Positions 42,201-50,444 of a DNA stretch of 64,000 nt are shown piece by piece. Position 1 is the first letter of the stretch, and each line of letters opens with the position of its first letter. Source of the stretch: Phycisphaeraceae bacterium (GTDB lineage: Bacteria > Planctomycetota > Phycisphaerae > Phycisphaerales > UBA1924); the NCBI GenBank assembly GCA_026126305.1, contig JAHCJI010000005.1, forward strand, positions 1-64,000, in the 5' to 3' direction. Below the pieces are notes generated by a model, which was given only the letters and a program-made list of their open reading frames with translations, searched no databases and was not told the origin of the DNA. A program made the position numbers and the translations under genes.

Positions 42201-43805
42201 CAACGCCTCGGGCATCGACAGTTCTCGCTCCCACCGCAGCGAGCGGTTCTCACGCAACGGGCTCAGGTTGGGCTCGCTCGCATCCCTGCCCCCCACCGCC
42301 CGCTCCAGGCTGCTCAACGTGTTCGGATTGTTCAGGCCGTTGAACGCCAAGAGGTCCAGCAGGTCTTCATTGCCAAACGATGTGGGCTGCAAGATGCCCT
42401 GATCCCGGGTGCGAAGCGGACGATCGCCGCCGAGACGAATTCCCTCATACTCTGTGCGGCGATCGGCGGCCGACTGCGGGTCGAGCGCGGCAATGGCGCC
42501 CGGAGCGGGCTGCTCGCCGTCGAGCACCAGTCGCAAACCCCAGTAGCCACGCTGCCCCACCGAGGCAGCAACGGCGGCGCTGCTGTACCGGCTGTAGTCC
42601 ATCGCGCCACTCGAAGGCTGGGCTGCCGAGTCGTAAAAATCGTTGAAGGTCGCGGCGGGGTGTTCGAGTTTCAGCAGCCGAAGCACATCGATATCCGCCG
42701 GGGACGACCCGAGGCGATGCGCATTGGTGGGCTGTCCGCCAAAGCCGGTGCCCGAGGCCTGCAACTGCGTGATCGCGCGAGCCACATTCACATCGACGCG
42801 GCCGCTCAGGTCGATGATCCGCGTGGCGACGAACCACCGCAGGTTCCCCTCATTGGGCACCACCAGGCGAGGGCCATTGAGCGCGGTCACGTCCACCAGT
42901 TCCGTCCAACGCGAATCAAAGAACCCATCGCCATCCGCGTCGGCCCACTGATACCACGGGTAATTCGGATTGTCGACCGCGATCGTATAGAAACCCGGAC
43001 CCGCCGGGCGAAACGCTCCGATCTGGAGGCTGTCGAACGACGCGGGCGTCTCCACGCGGCGCGGGCCGTACGGGTCGGGCCTCGTGCCGGGCAGCGAAAG
43101 GTTGGCGCTCATCTGCCCCGCGGCGATGCCCGGCTCGGCAGAGAAGTTCCCCCGCAGGTTGTGCAGGTTCACGTACAGGCCGTTGGGGCTCACGTTCGAG
43201 ATCTTGGGCCAGTCCACACGCTCGAGGTACGCGGGGTTCGCAAAGCCGCCCACCTGGTTCGACAGGAACACAGGCTCGGGCGAGGCAAGGAAGGGGTCCG
43301 AAGGGCCAAAGGGCCGCAACCCGCCGAGCAAACTCGATGCGGCCTGGGTCGCGCTGTCGCCCGCCCGAAGAGTCGGAAGTGATCCCGTGGGCGTGAACGC
43401 CAGCCCGTAGTAGTTGGTCTGCGGCTCGGGCGTGCCGCCGATGGGCTGCCCATTGTACGTGCGGTTCGGATCGGTACGGGGCAAGTCGACCGCCTCGGTC
43501 ATGAACACCGGTTGACCAGCAGGATCGAAACCATCGAAGTACACCGACAGCGCATCATCGCCCACGATGCCGATCAGGTAGTCGGCCACGTGCCCGGCTT
43601 GCCGATCGACCTCGGCAGCGCGGATCGTGGTGCGGGCCGAACGCCGATCGCCGCCGCCGATGCTCACGTATGCCACCGTCAGCACGGCCAGCAGTGCCAG
43701 CGTGGCGACGACCAGGATCAGCGTCGACCCACGCCGCGCCGCCAGGGTGCCACAGGCCGAACGCAAGGCCCGGGTGTTTCCAAGTTGCAGTTCCATGCGT
43801 CGCAT
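39213..43805 (-). CDS. Giant GspK-like minor pseudopilin
   Basis: Protein of about 1530 residues in a position and with ends like the minor pseudopilin GspK. The N-terminus carries a short basic leader and a pilin-type hydrophobic helix (STLILVVATLALLAVLTVAY) with Gly before Ser as the likely prepilin-peptidase site (ARRG^STLI). The C-terminal part holds the GspK-type block RININTASEAVASVLPGL. The long middle is rich in strands and of unknown role. Family members are usually 300-350 residues, so this is four to five times larger. I chose the ATG at 43805 because GGGAGA lies 7 bp upstream. No frameshift is seen. Confidence 0.82.
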   Translation of the reverse strand: MRRMELQLGNTRALRSACGTLAARRGSTLILVVATLALLAVLTVAYVSIGGGDRRSARTTIRAAEVDRQAGHVADYLIGIVGDDALSVYFDGFDPAGQPVFMTEAVDLPRTDPNRTYNGQPIGGTPEPQTNYYGLAFTPTGSLPTLRAGDSATQAASSLLGGLRPFGPSDPFLASPEPVFLSNQVGGFANPAYLERVDWPKISNVSPNGLYVNLHNLRGNFSAEPGIAAGQMSANLSLPGTRPDPYGPRRVETPASFDSLQIGAFRPAGPGFYTIAVDNPNYPWYQWADADGDGFFDSRWTELVDVTALNGPRLVVPNEGNLRWFVATRIIDLSGRVDVNVARAITQLQASGTGFGGQPTNAHRLGSSPADIDVLRLLKLEHPAATFNDFYDSAAQPSSGAMDYSRYSSAAVAASVGQRGYWGLRLVLDGEQPAPGAIAALDPQSAADRRTEYEGIRLGGDRPLRTRDQGILQPTSFGNEDLLDLLAFNGLNNPNTLSSLERAVGGRDASEPNLSPLRENRSLRWERELSMPEALGLRHTSVRQHLTTLSGALPRVPTRVLFTTATPNASQLFASVSSLREASVAPDPTNLDPDILHDGYRLLTLAAPTDLPEDPAGEVAQRLRRNAHPLLRAYANALLPAAIEPGAWSNTQWESTFYGFDRLFALRTAAHMTANMIDAFDGDGVPSAFTLLVDGNSATRATLENDPIAQDLFPWWSEPRGGTAGVSGRLDLGDDRLPEASDVDGVVAMNVYGHEVHPFITQVSLYNIFTDAPPRAGGDDEYIPPGAGSGIPGLGTGTAAEITIDFDTNTANSDYIGQVLAVQLSNPYTEDIEVGPNQYYIRFGRLVDGLQIPSGTVIPAGESIVVHATTVNFAQRASNAAVNFFSFPTGLVESWISLHFTGVPNGDVVELLGVPANSDDMLVASPGEAGALADANREVTLWRRLHRNGGATTDVMLDRLYDPAPDSERPTLDRRPPAIQVSISGTAAGPEETTPLQAQDNWGFSLATWATIARPTGAAVAPRGALPAYILEKRFFDNGQSLNEVDTDGIDFSGGFSLLRTNFIASSAAKYRSAERSLRDLFASTGGTGGASAQFPTDIALDVTDATHRVRKIIAASDHPDGIAFDQRLHVESFRNDRRGFLEVSPTNFVRMLRPGDFLGVMAMGPVQMPARDGGTLDPAVLDWFTTGELLTLSLGYDNAPAAGSSFYYPGLPRDIYRNGLLDRAHLSLDLPAPFVDRDNSGDFSAGDDRRGLGIPHAMALVSSVTTLAAPIDARTPVTGRININTASEAVASVLPGLTPVFNSPDEHWIRDGATVLHDSRSDVAAGVRSYRDKAAHRVRLGTSVSFRGPSSSGDLDPRDANGRRQVTGIDALREHPGLLSVGELLAADIPPPPPGGTGLGGATYAQPHMIRRLGRDGRSLNVPGLDAILYDASGRVDLADGTLDDGIIDDYDEQLALFNGVANSVSVRSDVYAIWFVLHGYAREDVEGLRPGDPMSPSVARRYLIVLDRSNVRQAGDRPKVLLFEELPL

Positions 43806-43865
43806 TCGTTTCTCTCCCAGCCGGCTCATCGGCCAGCCGATCCATCCAGTCATCGCGCCGGCCCG

Positions 43866-45764
43866 TCAGCGAACGGGGTTGCCCGGCGTGGGGAAGACGT
43901 ACTGGAACGTCCGCTCGATCGTCTCGTCGCCCGGATCGGTCAGCGTCACCGTGACGCGGATCAACTCGGGCCAAGGCCAATCCATGGTCGGTGTGGCCGC
44001 CGCATCGGCCGTGTTGCCGTCGTTATCCGGATCTTCAGGATCAAAGAACGGCAGCGTGTACCCGAAGTACGACACCGTGGGCACACCAGCGGTCGTGCCC
44101 AGACCGGTTGTGCGAACCCCATGCACCACCTCGGGCAACACCGGGAAACTCGCGTGTGTGTCGAACGGGCTGGCAAAGTTGCCAGAAAGCGAGTCCGTAA
44201 TCGGGTCGCCCAGGCGTGGAATCGACGTGAAGCGGCGCGGTGTCGTCCCCACGCCGGGAGTGCCCGTCGTCGGAGTGCTCCGCAACCGATACGGCACGAA
44301 GAACGAGCCGGCCAGGTCCGCGGGAGTGCCACGCACCGGGCGGTCGTATCGCGGGTACGGGTAAACCGTCTGATCGACCGTTCCGTCGCGGTCGTAGTCG
44401 ATCTCGCGCTCGGCCCCATGCCAGATCACCTGTCCATCCTCGTCGAGCTTCCCGAAACTCCATTCGACAATAAATTGCGAAACGCGCGGCACGAACGCCG
44501 AGGATGCCAAGGCCTGCTGGTCAGCCATCCGGATCGCACCGAGAACAGGATTGGTCGCCACATCGGCAAACCGCGAATAGATATCTGGCGGCGTATCCTC
44601 GAAGCGCATCCGAGCACGCTGGTTCAATGGAATGTTGACGCTGGAATAGTTTGGCTCGATGCCGGGCGCAATCGGATTCCGATTGAAGTTCAAGGCCACC
44701 GGGTGACTCGGGGCCGGCCATGCGTCCATCATCCACGCCTGCTGCACGCCCACCGGACCCACGAGCGATGCGGGCCCAAAATAGTCCGAGCAATCCGTCA
44801 AATCGACAGGCGAAATGTACGTATACCGCACCGGCGTGCCAGGAAACTCCAGCAGGCCAGGCGAAGCCGTCACGATCCCGCGGATCTCCTGGAGATTCGT
44901 CGTCGCCACGTCGACGATCCCGCTCTCGAAGATCGGGCTCTGGTTCGGGTTCGCGCTCGTGGCACCAGCCTCCCGACGCACCGTTCGCACATCCGGGAAA
45001 ACCGAGGGACACGATGTCGTCGTCAGCGCATTGACCGATCGGAAGATGCTCTGGGCCGCGGGCTGCAAAGCCACTTGCAGGCGGTTGTCGGGTGAGGCTG
45101 TCAACGCTCCCCCCGTCAACGGCGGCGCATCGCCCACACCGCCGCCCACACTCACAAGCGTGGTCTCGTGCCGCAAAAGTGTCCACTGCCCGGCCAGTCG
45201 GTTGGGGTTGCCCGGCGTGTTGCGGCCCAGCAGGTCACCCGTGCGGTTGTCATCCACGATGTCTGGAAGGGCGTACGCACTTGTGATATCGGGGTCGGGC
45301 CGACGACGCTGCCCATGCCCATAGTAGATCCGGGCACTGGGGCCCTCGGGCACAAAGCCGGGCGCGACCGGCTCGCGAGCCGAACGCGAAGGACGGTTCA
45401 CGAAAAACATGATCTCGTCCACACGCCGAGGCCGCCATTGACCGATGGGTTGATCGGCGTACAACGGAACGGGGTTGCCCTCGTTGGCAGTCTCGTGTCG
45501 GATGACCAGGAACCCATCGCGGGTCATCGCGGCGAAGTCCTCGCGCATCTGCCGTTCGAGCACCGAAGCGTACTGCGTCAGCGAACTGACGCTCCGGCCA
45601 CGCGACACCGTGTCGCCCACGGAACGGAAGATCGTCGCGATACCCACCGCCACGAAAGCGACCGCGCCGACGGCGATGAGCATCTCCACAAGCGTGAAGC
45701 CCGCCGCGTGCCCACCGCTCCGCGTGATGGTCCCGACGCTCCGTCGTGCCCTCTTGCATTCCAT
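43866..45764 (-). CDS. GspJ/PilW-like minor pseudopilin, enlarged
   Basis: Protein of 632 residues with a type IV pilin N-terminus. Basic leader, cleavage motif AAG^FTLVEMLIAVGAVAF and a hydrophobic helix, then a long strand-rich domain with many Pro/Arg loops (VDEIMFFVNRPSRSAREPVA). GspJ is normally about 200 residues. The start is ATG 45764, overlapping the upstream stop as TGATG; a GTG 3 bp earlier is an alternative with better spacing to GGGAGG. The stop is 60 bp from the giant gene's start. Confidence 0.83.
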   Translation of the reverse strand: MECKRARRSVGTITRSGGHAAGFTLVEMLIAVGAVAFVAVGIATIFRSVGDTVSRGRSVSSLTQYASVLERQMREDFAAMTRDGFLVIRHETANEGNPVPLYADQPIGQWRPRRVDEIMFFVNRPSRSAREPVAPGFVPEGPSARIYYGHGQRRRPDPDITSAYALPDIVDDNRTGDLLGRNTPGNPNRLAGQWTLLRHETTLVSVGGGVGDAPPLTGGALTASPDNRLQVALQPAAQSIFRSVNALTTTSCPSVFPDVRTVRREAGATSANPNQSPIFESGIVDVATTNLQEIRGIVTASPGLLEFPGTPVRYTYISPVDLTDCSDYFGPASLVGPVGVQQAWMMDAWPAPSHPVALNFNRNPIAPGIEPNYSSVNIPLNQRARMRFEDTPPDIYSRFADVATNPVLGAIRMADQQALASSAFVPRVSQFIVEWSFGKLDEDGQVIWHGAEREIDYDRDGTVDQTVYPYPRYDRPVRGTPADLAGSFFVPYRLRSTPTTGTPGVGTTPRRFTSIPRLGDPITDSLSGNFASPFDTHASFPVLPEVVHGVRTTGLGTTAGVPTVSYFGYTLPFFDPEDPDNDGNTADAAATPTMDWPWPELIRVTVTLTDPGDETIERTFQYVFPTPGNPVR

Positions 45765-46966
45765 CACAGCGGCAACCTCCCCGCACCCGAGCCCGAAGGC
45801 GAGCGCACCGCGTTGGGCTCAACGCCAAGCCGGAAAACGATCGTCGTCGCTGGCGGCTGGGGCACGAACACCACCTGTCGGATCTCCGTCCAGGCGCGAT
45901 CGTCGTCCCAGCGGCTGACCGCGCCACCCGTAGCCGGTACCCAGGCAGGAATCGCAGGCAGGATGCGGACTTCTGCAAAGTTGCTCTCCAGCCGCAAGAG
46001 CTCCTGCACCGTGTACACATTGCCCAGATTGTCCACCAACTGCTGCCCCACCACGCTGGCCATCAACAAACGGTTTGCCAGGGGCACCGCGCCACCGGGC
46101 TCCGAGCCACGGACCGAGCCGTCACGCTCAAGCCGCAGCACCGTCGATCGCGTGCCGTCGAACTCGGCACGCAGGGTCATCGGCGGGGCGTATACCTCGT
46201 TGTTACGCGTATCGGCACCCGCACCCGTGGGCGTACCGGTCGCTGAGGAAAGCCCCACGGGCAGGATCGGGTTCGAGCCACGCAGCATCACGCCAAAAGG
46301 CGTCTGACTCGAAGGCACCCGGATGCCCGTGTCCACACGCCGCACGAACACCGCCACTTCGACACCCGAGCGCCATTGCTGCGGCAGGCCCGAGGGCAGG
46401 CCGCTGCGCACGTCGGCCAGCAGCGCGAAGCCCGATGCATCCGACGGTGGCAAACGCCGGGCGACAAAGTCCCAGACAAATTGTGGCCCATCCAGGCCCG
46501 AAGCCGGCGAGGGATACAGACGATCGCGCAGTGGGATCGCCGGGGGATCGACACCCAGCACACGGCGTCCGATCACGAAGTTGCCCGCATCCTGATACTC
46601 GCCCGCATCGATGGATTCGAGGTCCCACAGGTACGTGTCTGACCATTGGTCATTGAGCAGCCACTCCCCAAATCCATACCGATTGCCTGCGGCCGACCCG
46701 AAGCCCGTGCCGCCCGTGGTCGGGATCACAAGCCGCCGCAGATCGGCACGCGCGGACAGGTACGCCCGAGCGTCATTGGCCACCACGATGCCCAAGGTGC
46801 GATCCGATGCCACCCGCTGCTCTCGGATGATGCCCGGGATCAGGGCTCCGAGCCCAAGCAGGCCCAGAGCCAGCACAAAGATCGACATCAGCACCTCGAT
46901 CAGCGTGAATGCCGCCAAGGCCCGCGCCCGTCGCTGCCGATGATTTGTCGTCGCTCGACGGACCAT
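45764..46966 (-). CDS. GspI/PilV-like minor pseudopilin, enlarged
   Basis: Protein of 400 residues with a pilin N-terminus: ALAA^FTLIEVLMSIFVLALG. The residue before the cleavage site is Ala, not the usual Gly; prepilin peptidases tolerate this but it is uncommon. The helix is followed by a mixed domain (RREQRVASDRTLG-type region, FGSAAGNRYGFGEWLL). GspI proteins are about 120 residues; this is over three times that. ATG at 46966 lies 2 bp after the stop of the upstream gene, with GGAG close by. Confidence 0.8.
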   Translation of the reverse strand: MVRRATTNHRQRRARALAAFTLIEVLMSIFVLALGLLGLGALIPGIIREQRVASDRTLGIVVANDARAYLSARADLRRLVIPTTGGTGFGSAAGNRYGFGEWLLNDQWSDTYLWDLESIDAGEYQDAGNFVIGRRVLGVDPPAIPLRDRLYPSPASGLDGPQFVWDFVARRLPPSDASGFALLADVRSGLPSGLPQQWRSGVEVAVFVRRVDTGIRVPSSQTPFGVMLRGSNPILPVGLSSATGTPTGAGADTRNNEVYAPPMTLRAEFDGTRSTVLRLERDGSVRGSEPGGAVPLANRLLMASVVGQQLVDNLGNVYTVQELLRLESNFAEVRILPAIPAWVPATGGAVSRWDDDRAWTEIRQVVFVPQPPATTIVFRLGVEPNAVRSPSGSGAGRLPL

Positions 46967-46968
46967 CC

Positions 46969-48075
46969 TCAACTCCCCTCCACCAGCCGGGTCGCCTCGA
47001 CAGGCTGACCGAGATACCTCGAAACCAGGAAGATCCGGGCGTCGCTTGTCTCCGATGCCGGCCTCGCGCCCGCGGGGAGATTACTGGAGCGGATCCACAA
47101 ACCGATCCGTTGATTGATCTGTGCCGCCGTCAAACCCGCGAACAACGAGTCGTCGTACTCGGGACCCACGACAGAACCGCCGATCGGCTTATACAGCGTA
47201 TCGGTACGGCGATTCAACCCGTCGGCACCGATTGCTTCTGCCAGCCGCTTCTCGTTGTACACCGCTATCTGCCCTACCGGGCCGACCAGCACCGTATCGG
47301 TGGCGATGTCGCCGAGCAATTGGCGCCGCTGCGTGAGCGTCAACGCCGGGTCCGCCATCACTCGCCGTACAAAGCGTCCGAGATCCTCTTCCCGGTCCGC
47401 ACGGAAGGTGCTCCATGGTGGCGTGCCCGGATCTCGAAAGGCCAGCGTCGGAGCCGGATCGACATACAGCGCCTTGGCCGTCGCCGAAGTGAGGTGCCGG
47501 CCCGTGCCGCCCTCGAAACGTACCATGAACGATTGCCGCTTGTCGCCGTTGTTCCCCGAGCGATCGTCGAAGAACACCGTTTCGGGAAATGCCCACTGCC
47601 CCTGCAAACGATCGGTGCCGCGGTACGTGTCCTCGTACCAGCCAGCGTTGTCGGCAAATGCGGGCGAACCGGTCTGCAATGCCGTGGGCCGGATGTACCC
47701 GCGCACGACCCAGCCCCGGGGCAGCACGAAGACCTCAACACCCTGGGCGGGCACGAGGATGTCGCGCAAGACCTCGTTGCCCCCGCCCGCGTTGTCGAGC
47801 AGCGTTGCCTCGACCTGGGCTACCACGATACGAATCCGGCCGTCATCTCCTACAAGGAACACCGCCGCCGCGTCGCGTCCCGATCCCGCCCGGACCGCGG
47901 CATCCCGCGCGCTCTGGAGCGCCGCCTGCACCGCATTGGCCGAGCCGCTCTGATTGCTGCTGTAGGTCAACACCGCGAACGCGGGGATGGCGATGCCCGC
48001 CAGGATCAGGATGATCACGATCACCAGGATCAGTTCGATCAGCGTGAAGCCGTTCCGCGTGCCGCGAGCACTCAT
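46969..48075 (-). CDS. GspH-like pseudopilin, enlarged
   Basis: Protein of 368 residues beginning MSARGTRNG^FTLIELILVI, a classic prepilin motif with Glu5. Hydrophobic helix VIVIILILAGIAIPAFAV follows, then SGSANAVQAALQSARDAAVR, as in GspH. The remainder is a long globular domain. The ATG at 48075 overlaps the upstream stop (ATGA) and has GGAGG 7 bp before it. GspH is normally about 170 residues. Confidence 0.83.
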   Translation of the reverse strand: MSARGTRNGFTLIELILVIVIILILAGIAIPAFAVLTYSSNQSGSANAVQAALQSARDAAVRAGSGRDAAAVFLVGDDGRIRIVVAQVEATLLDNAGGGNEVLRDILVPAQGVEVFVLPRGWVVRGYIRPTALQTGSPAFADNAGWYEDTYRGTDRLQGQWAFPETVFFDDRSGNNGDKRQSFMVRFEGGTGRHLTSATAKALYVDPAPTLAFRDPGTPPWSTFRADREEDLGRFVRRVMADPALTLTQRRQLLGDIATDTVLVGPVGQIAVYNEKRLAEAIGADGLNRRTDTLYKPIGGSVVGPEYDDSLFAGLTAAQINQRIGLWIRSSNLPAGARPASETSDARIFLVSRYLGQPVEATRLVEGS

Positions 48076-48950
48076 CGCCCCACCTCCACGATGTTGTCGC
48101 TCCGGGCATCCTCGAACAACTTGTCCAGGCTCGGGCCCGTACCCAGCTGGAATCGGACATCGCTCTCGGTCTCGGTGGCTACGTCGCCGAATACACGGTT
48201 CGGGCCCGCCGCCACGATGGCCCACTCCGCGTCACGCAGCGTGATGATCTGGGCCGGATCTCCCAGCAGCGAGGGCACTCGCCGAAGGTCCGTCACATCG
48301 GTCGCCACAGATGCATCGATGGGCAGCCACCGGTAATACCGGTACGCCACGCCCGCGCGGTCACGCAATTCGAACCGCCCCTGGGCCTTGTCCACCTCCA
48401 CCAATCGGTCTCCGCGGCCGGCCACATCGAACAAGGGATCGATGATCCGACCACCCACGCGACGGAACGAACCGTCTCGCATGGGCTCGCGGAAACCCGG
48501 GCCGTCCTTGCCATCGATATCCGCGTCGAGCACGCCGACCAGGTAATAGGAAAGGCTGTACACACTGAAACGCAGGTCCGGGTTGGCACCTTCCCCTTGC
48601 AGGAATTGCACGTCGGCGGCAACATCGTTCCGGTACACGTTCGCAAACCCGGTGCCGATCGGCGCGGGCGTGCCGATCGTCCCGCCGGGGTACACCAGGC
48701 CATCCTTCACAAGTGGCGGGGCGAAACCAAAATCGGTCTTGAATTGTTCCACCGCTATCCGCATGGCCACCACGTTGGAACGTTCGGCCCCGCTCTGGGC
48801 GGAGCGTGAAAGTTGGTTGAGCCCCACCAGCAGCAGCCCGATGAGGATGGCAATCACCAGGATCGAGACGCCCAACTCGACGATGGTGAAGCCCGACCTT
48901 GTGTGTGCCCGCCTGTGTGCGCCCATCGTGGCGTGTCCCCTCGTCTTCAT
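48072..48950 (-). CDS. GspG-like major pseudopilin
   Basis: Protein of 292 residues. The prepilin motif is RSG^FTIVELGVSILVIAIL with a helix up to LLLVGLNQLSRSAQ. Later it has VAMRIAVEQFKTDFGFAPPL, like the alpha-helix region after the GspG transmembrane helix. It is longer than typical GspG (about 140). Start could be Met1 (48950) or Met9 (48926); Met9 has GAGGGG at 10 bp. It is the first pseudopilin gene after gspF, separated by 137 bp. Confidence 0.82.
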   Translation of the reverse strand: MKTRGHATMGAHRRAHTRSGFTIVELGVSILVIAILIGLLLVGLNQLSRSAQSGAERSNVVAMRIAVEQFKTDFGFAPPLVKDGLVYPGGTIGTPAPIGTGFANVYRNDVAADVQFLQGEGANPDLRFSVYSLSYYLVGVLDADIDGKDGPGFREPMRDGSFRRVGGRIIDPLFDVAGRGDRLVEVDKAQGRFELRDRAGVAYRYYRWLPIDASVATDVTDLRRVPSLLGDPAQIITLRDAEWAIVAAGPNRVFGDVATETESDVRFQLGTGPSLDKLFEDARSDNIVEVGR

Positions 48951-49087
48951 CCATCGCCGGGCGAAACCACCGGGCGAATCAACATTGCGATACGATCCAA
49001 AAATCCCAAAAGTCCGCCGGGGCGTGCCGACGCGAGGGCGTCCTCCCCAAGCCGCCCCGCGCCGGCACGGCGCCCCCGGCCAGACTT

Positions 49088-50368
49088 TCAGAAGCCCCCG
49101 CCGTTGAGCGATTCGATCATCGCGACCATCGGCAGGAACATGGCAATCACGATGGTGCCCACCATCCCGCCGATGGCCACCACCATGACCGGCTCGAGCA
49201 GCGACAGAGCGGACTTCACCGCCACGTCGACCTCTTCGTCGTAGTTGTCGGCGATCTTCATCAGCATCACGTCCAACTCACCGGTCTCTTCACCCACGTC
49301 CACCATGTTCACCACGATGGGCTCGCAGGTCTTGCTCTCCCGCAGCGGGACGGCGAAGCTCTCGCCCTCACGCACCGCGTCGTGCACACGCATCAACGCC
49401 TTCTCGAACACCGCGTTGCCCGACGTATCGGCCGTGATCCGGATGGCCTCGAGGATCGGCACGCCCGCGGACACCAGCGTGCCCAGCGTCCGCGTGAACT
49501 TGGCCACCGTCGACTTGCTCGACACGTTCCCGATCACCGGCGTCCAAAGCACCATCCGGTCGGTCAACGCCCGGCCCGGCTTGGCCAGACGCACCAGCTT
49601 CCACACAAAGGGAATCGCGACGACGATGCCCACGAAGATCACCGCGCCGGGCACGACCTGCCCGGGCTGCTGGCCGGCCATCCACGTGCTCGTGTTGGTC
49701 AGCCAGATCGTGAGCTTGGGCAACTCCACCCCGAAGTCCTCGAAGATCTTCTGGAACTGCGGGATGATCACCACCATGATCAGCACGAGGATACAGATGG
49801 CCACGAACACCACCACCAGCGGGTACACCAACGCGCCGCGGATCTGACGCTTCAGACGCTGGGCCTTCTCCATGAACTCGGCCAGACGCTGGAGGATGAT
49901 GTCCAGCACGCCGCCCACTTCGCCCGCCGCGATCATCTTCACATACAGCCGGTCGAAGGCCTTGGGGTGCTTGGCCATCGCCTCGCTCAGGCTCGAGCCG
50001 CCCTGCACCTGGTCGGTCAGGTCGATCAGAACATTCTTGAGCGGTCCGGGCTTGGCCTGGCCTTCTAAAATCTGGAGGCTGCGAAGCAGCGGAAGGCCGG
50101 CGTCCTGGAGCGTCGACAACTGACGAGTAAACTGCGTCAGGTGCTTGCGCTTCACCTTCCCGAACAGCACGATACCCCCGCCCCGCTTCTTCTTGACGGC
50201 CGGTCCCTCGGCCACGCCCGACTTCTTGACCTTCTGCTCGCGAACGGCCGTGGGATACAGGCTCTGGTTCTTGAGCCGGCCGATGGCTTCTTCATCGGTT
50301 GCCGCCTCGAGCGTGCCCTTGCGCATCTTGCCTTGCGCGTCGCGAGCCTCATACGTAAACGTCGGCAT
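49088..50368 (-). CDS. gspF: Inner-membrane platform protein GspF/PilC
   Basis: Polytopic protein of 426 residues that links the assembly ATPase to the pseudopilus. Two T2SSF domains are visible: FTRQLSTLQDAGLPLLRSLQ and TRTLGTLVSAGVPILEAIRI, each followed by hydrophobic segments (YPLVVVFVAICILVLIMVVI; PVMVVAIGGMVGTIVIAMFL). The conserved AAGEVGGVLDIILQRLAEFM and DVGEETGELDVMLMKIADNY blocks are present. Start ATG 50368 has AGAGGAG upstream. It lies 76 bp after the second ATPase gene. Confidence 0.95.
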   Translation of the reverse strand: MPTFTYEARDAQGKMRKGTLEAATDEEAIGRLKNQSLYPTAVREQKVKKSGVAEGPAVKKKRGGGIVLFGKVKRKHLTQFTRQLSTLQDAGLPLLRSLQILEGQAKPGPLKNVLIDLTDQVQGGSSLSEAMAKHPKAFDRLYVKMIAAGEVGGVLDIILQRLAEFMEKAQRLKRQIRGALVYPLVVVFVAICILVLIMVVIIPQFQKIFEDFGVELPKLTIWLTNTSTWMAGQQPGQVVPGAVIFVGIVVAIPFVWKLVRLAKPGRALTDRMVLWTPVIGNVSSKSTVAKFTRTLGTLVSAGVPILEAIRITADTSGNAVFEKALMRVHDAVREGESFAVPLRESKTCEPIVVNMVDVGEETGELDVMLMKIADNYDEEVDVAVKSALSLLEPVMVVAIGGMVGTIVIAMFLPMVAMIESLNGGGF

Positions 50369-50444
50369 GCCTGCGAACTCCTCTGCCGCGGCCCATCGGC
50401 CGCCACCATGTACCGTCCCGCCGGCCTCGTGCCGGCCCGGGCCC

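Noticed and set aside
40416-43382. 988-codon open frame on the plus strand
   Set aside because: It is antisense to the giant pseudopilin gene, has no ribosome site or recognisable domain, and its composition (Arg/His/Val-rich) is that expected from the reverse strand of GC-rich coding DNA.
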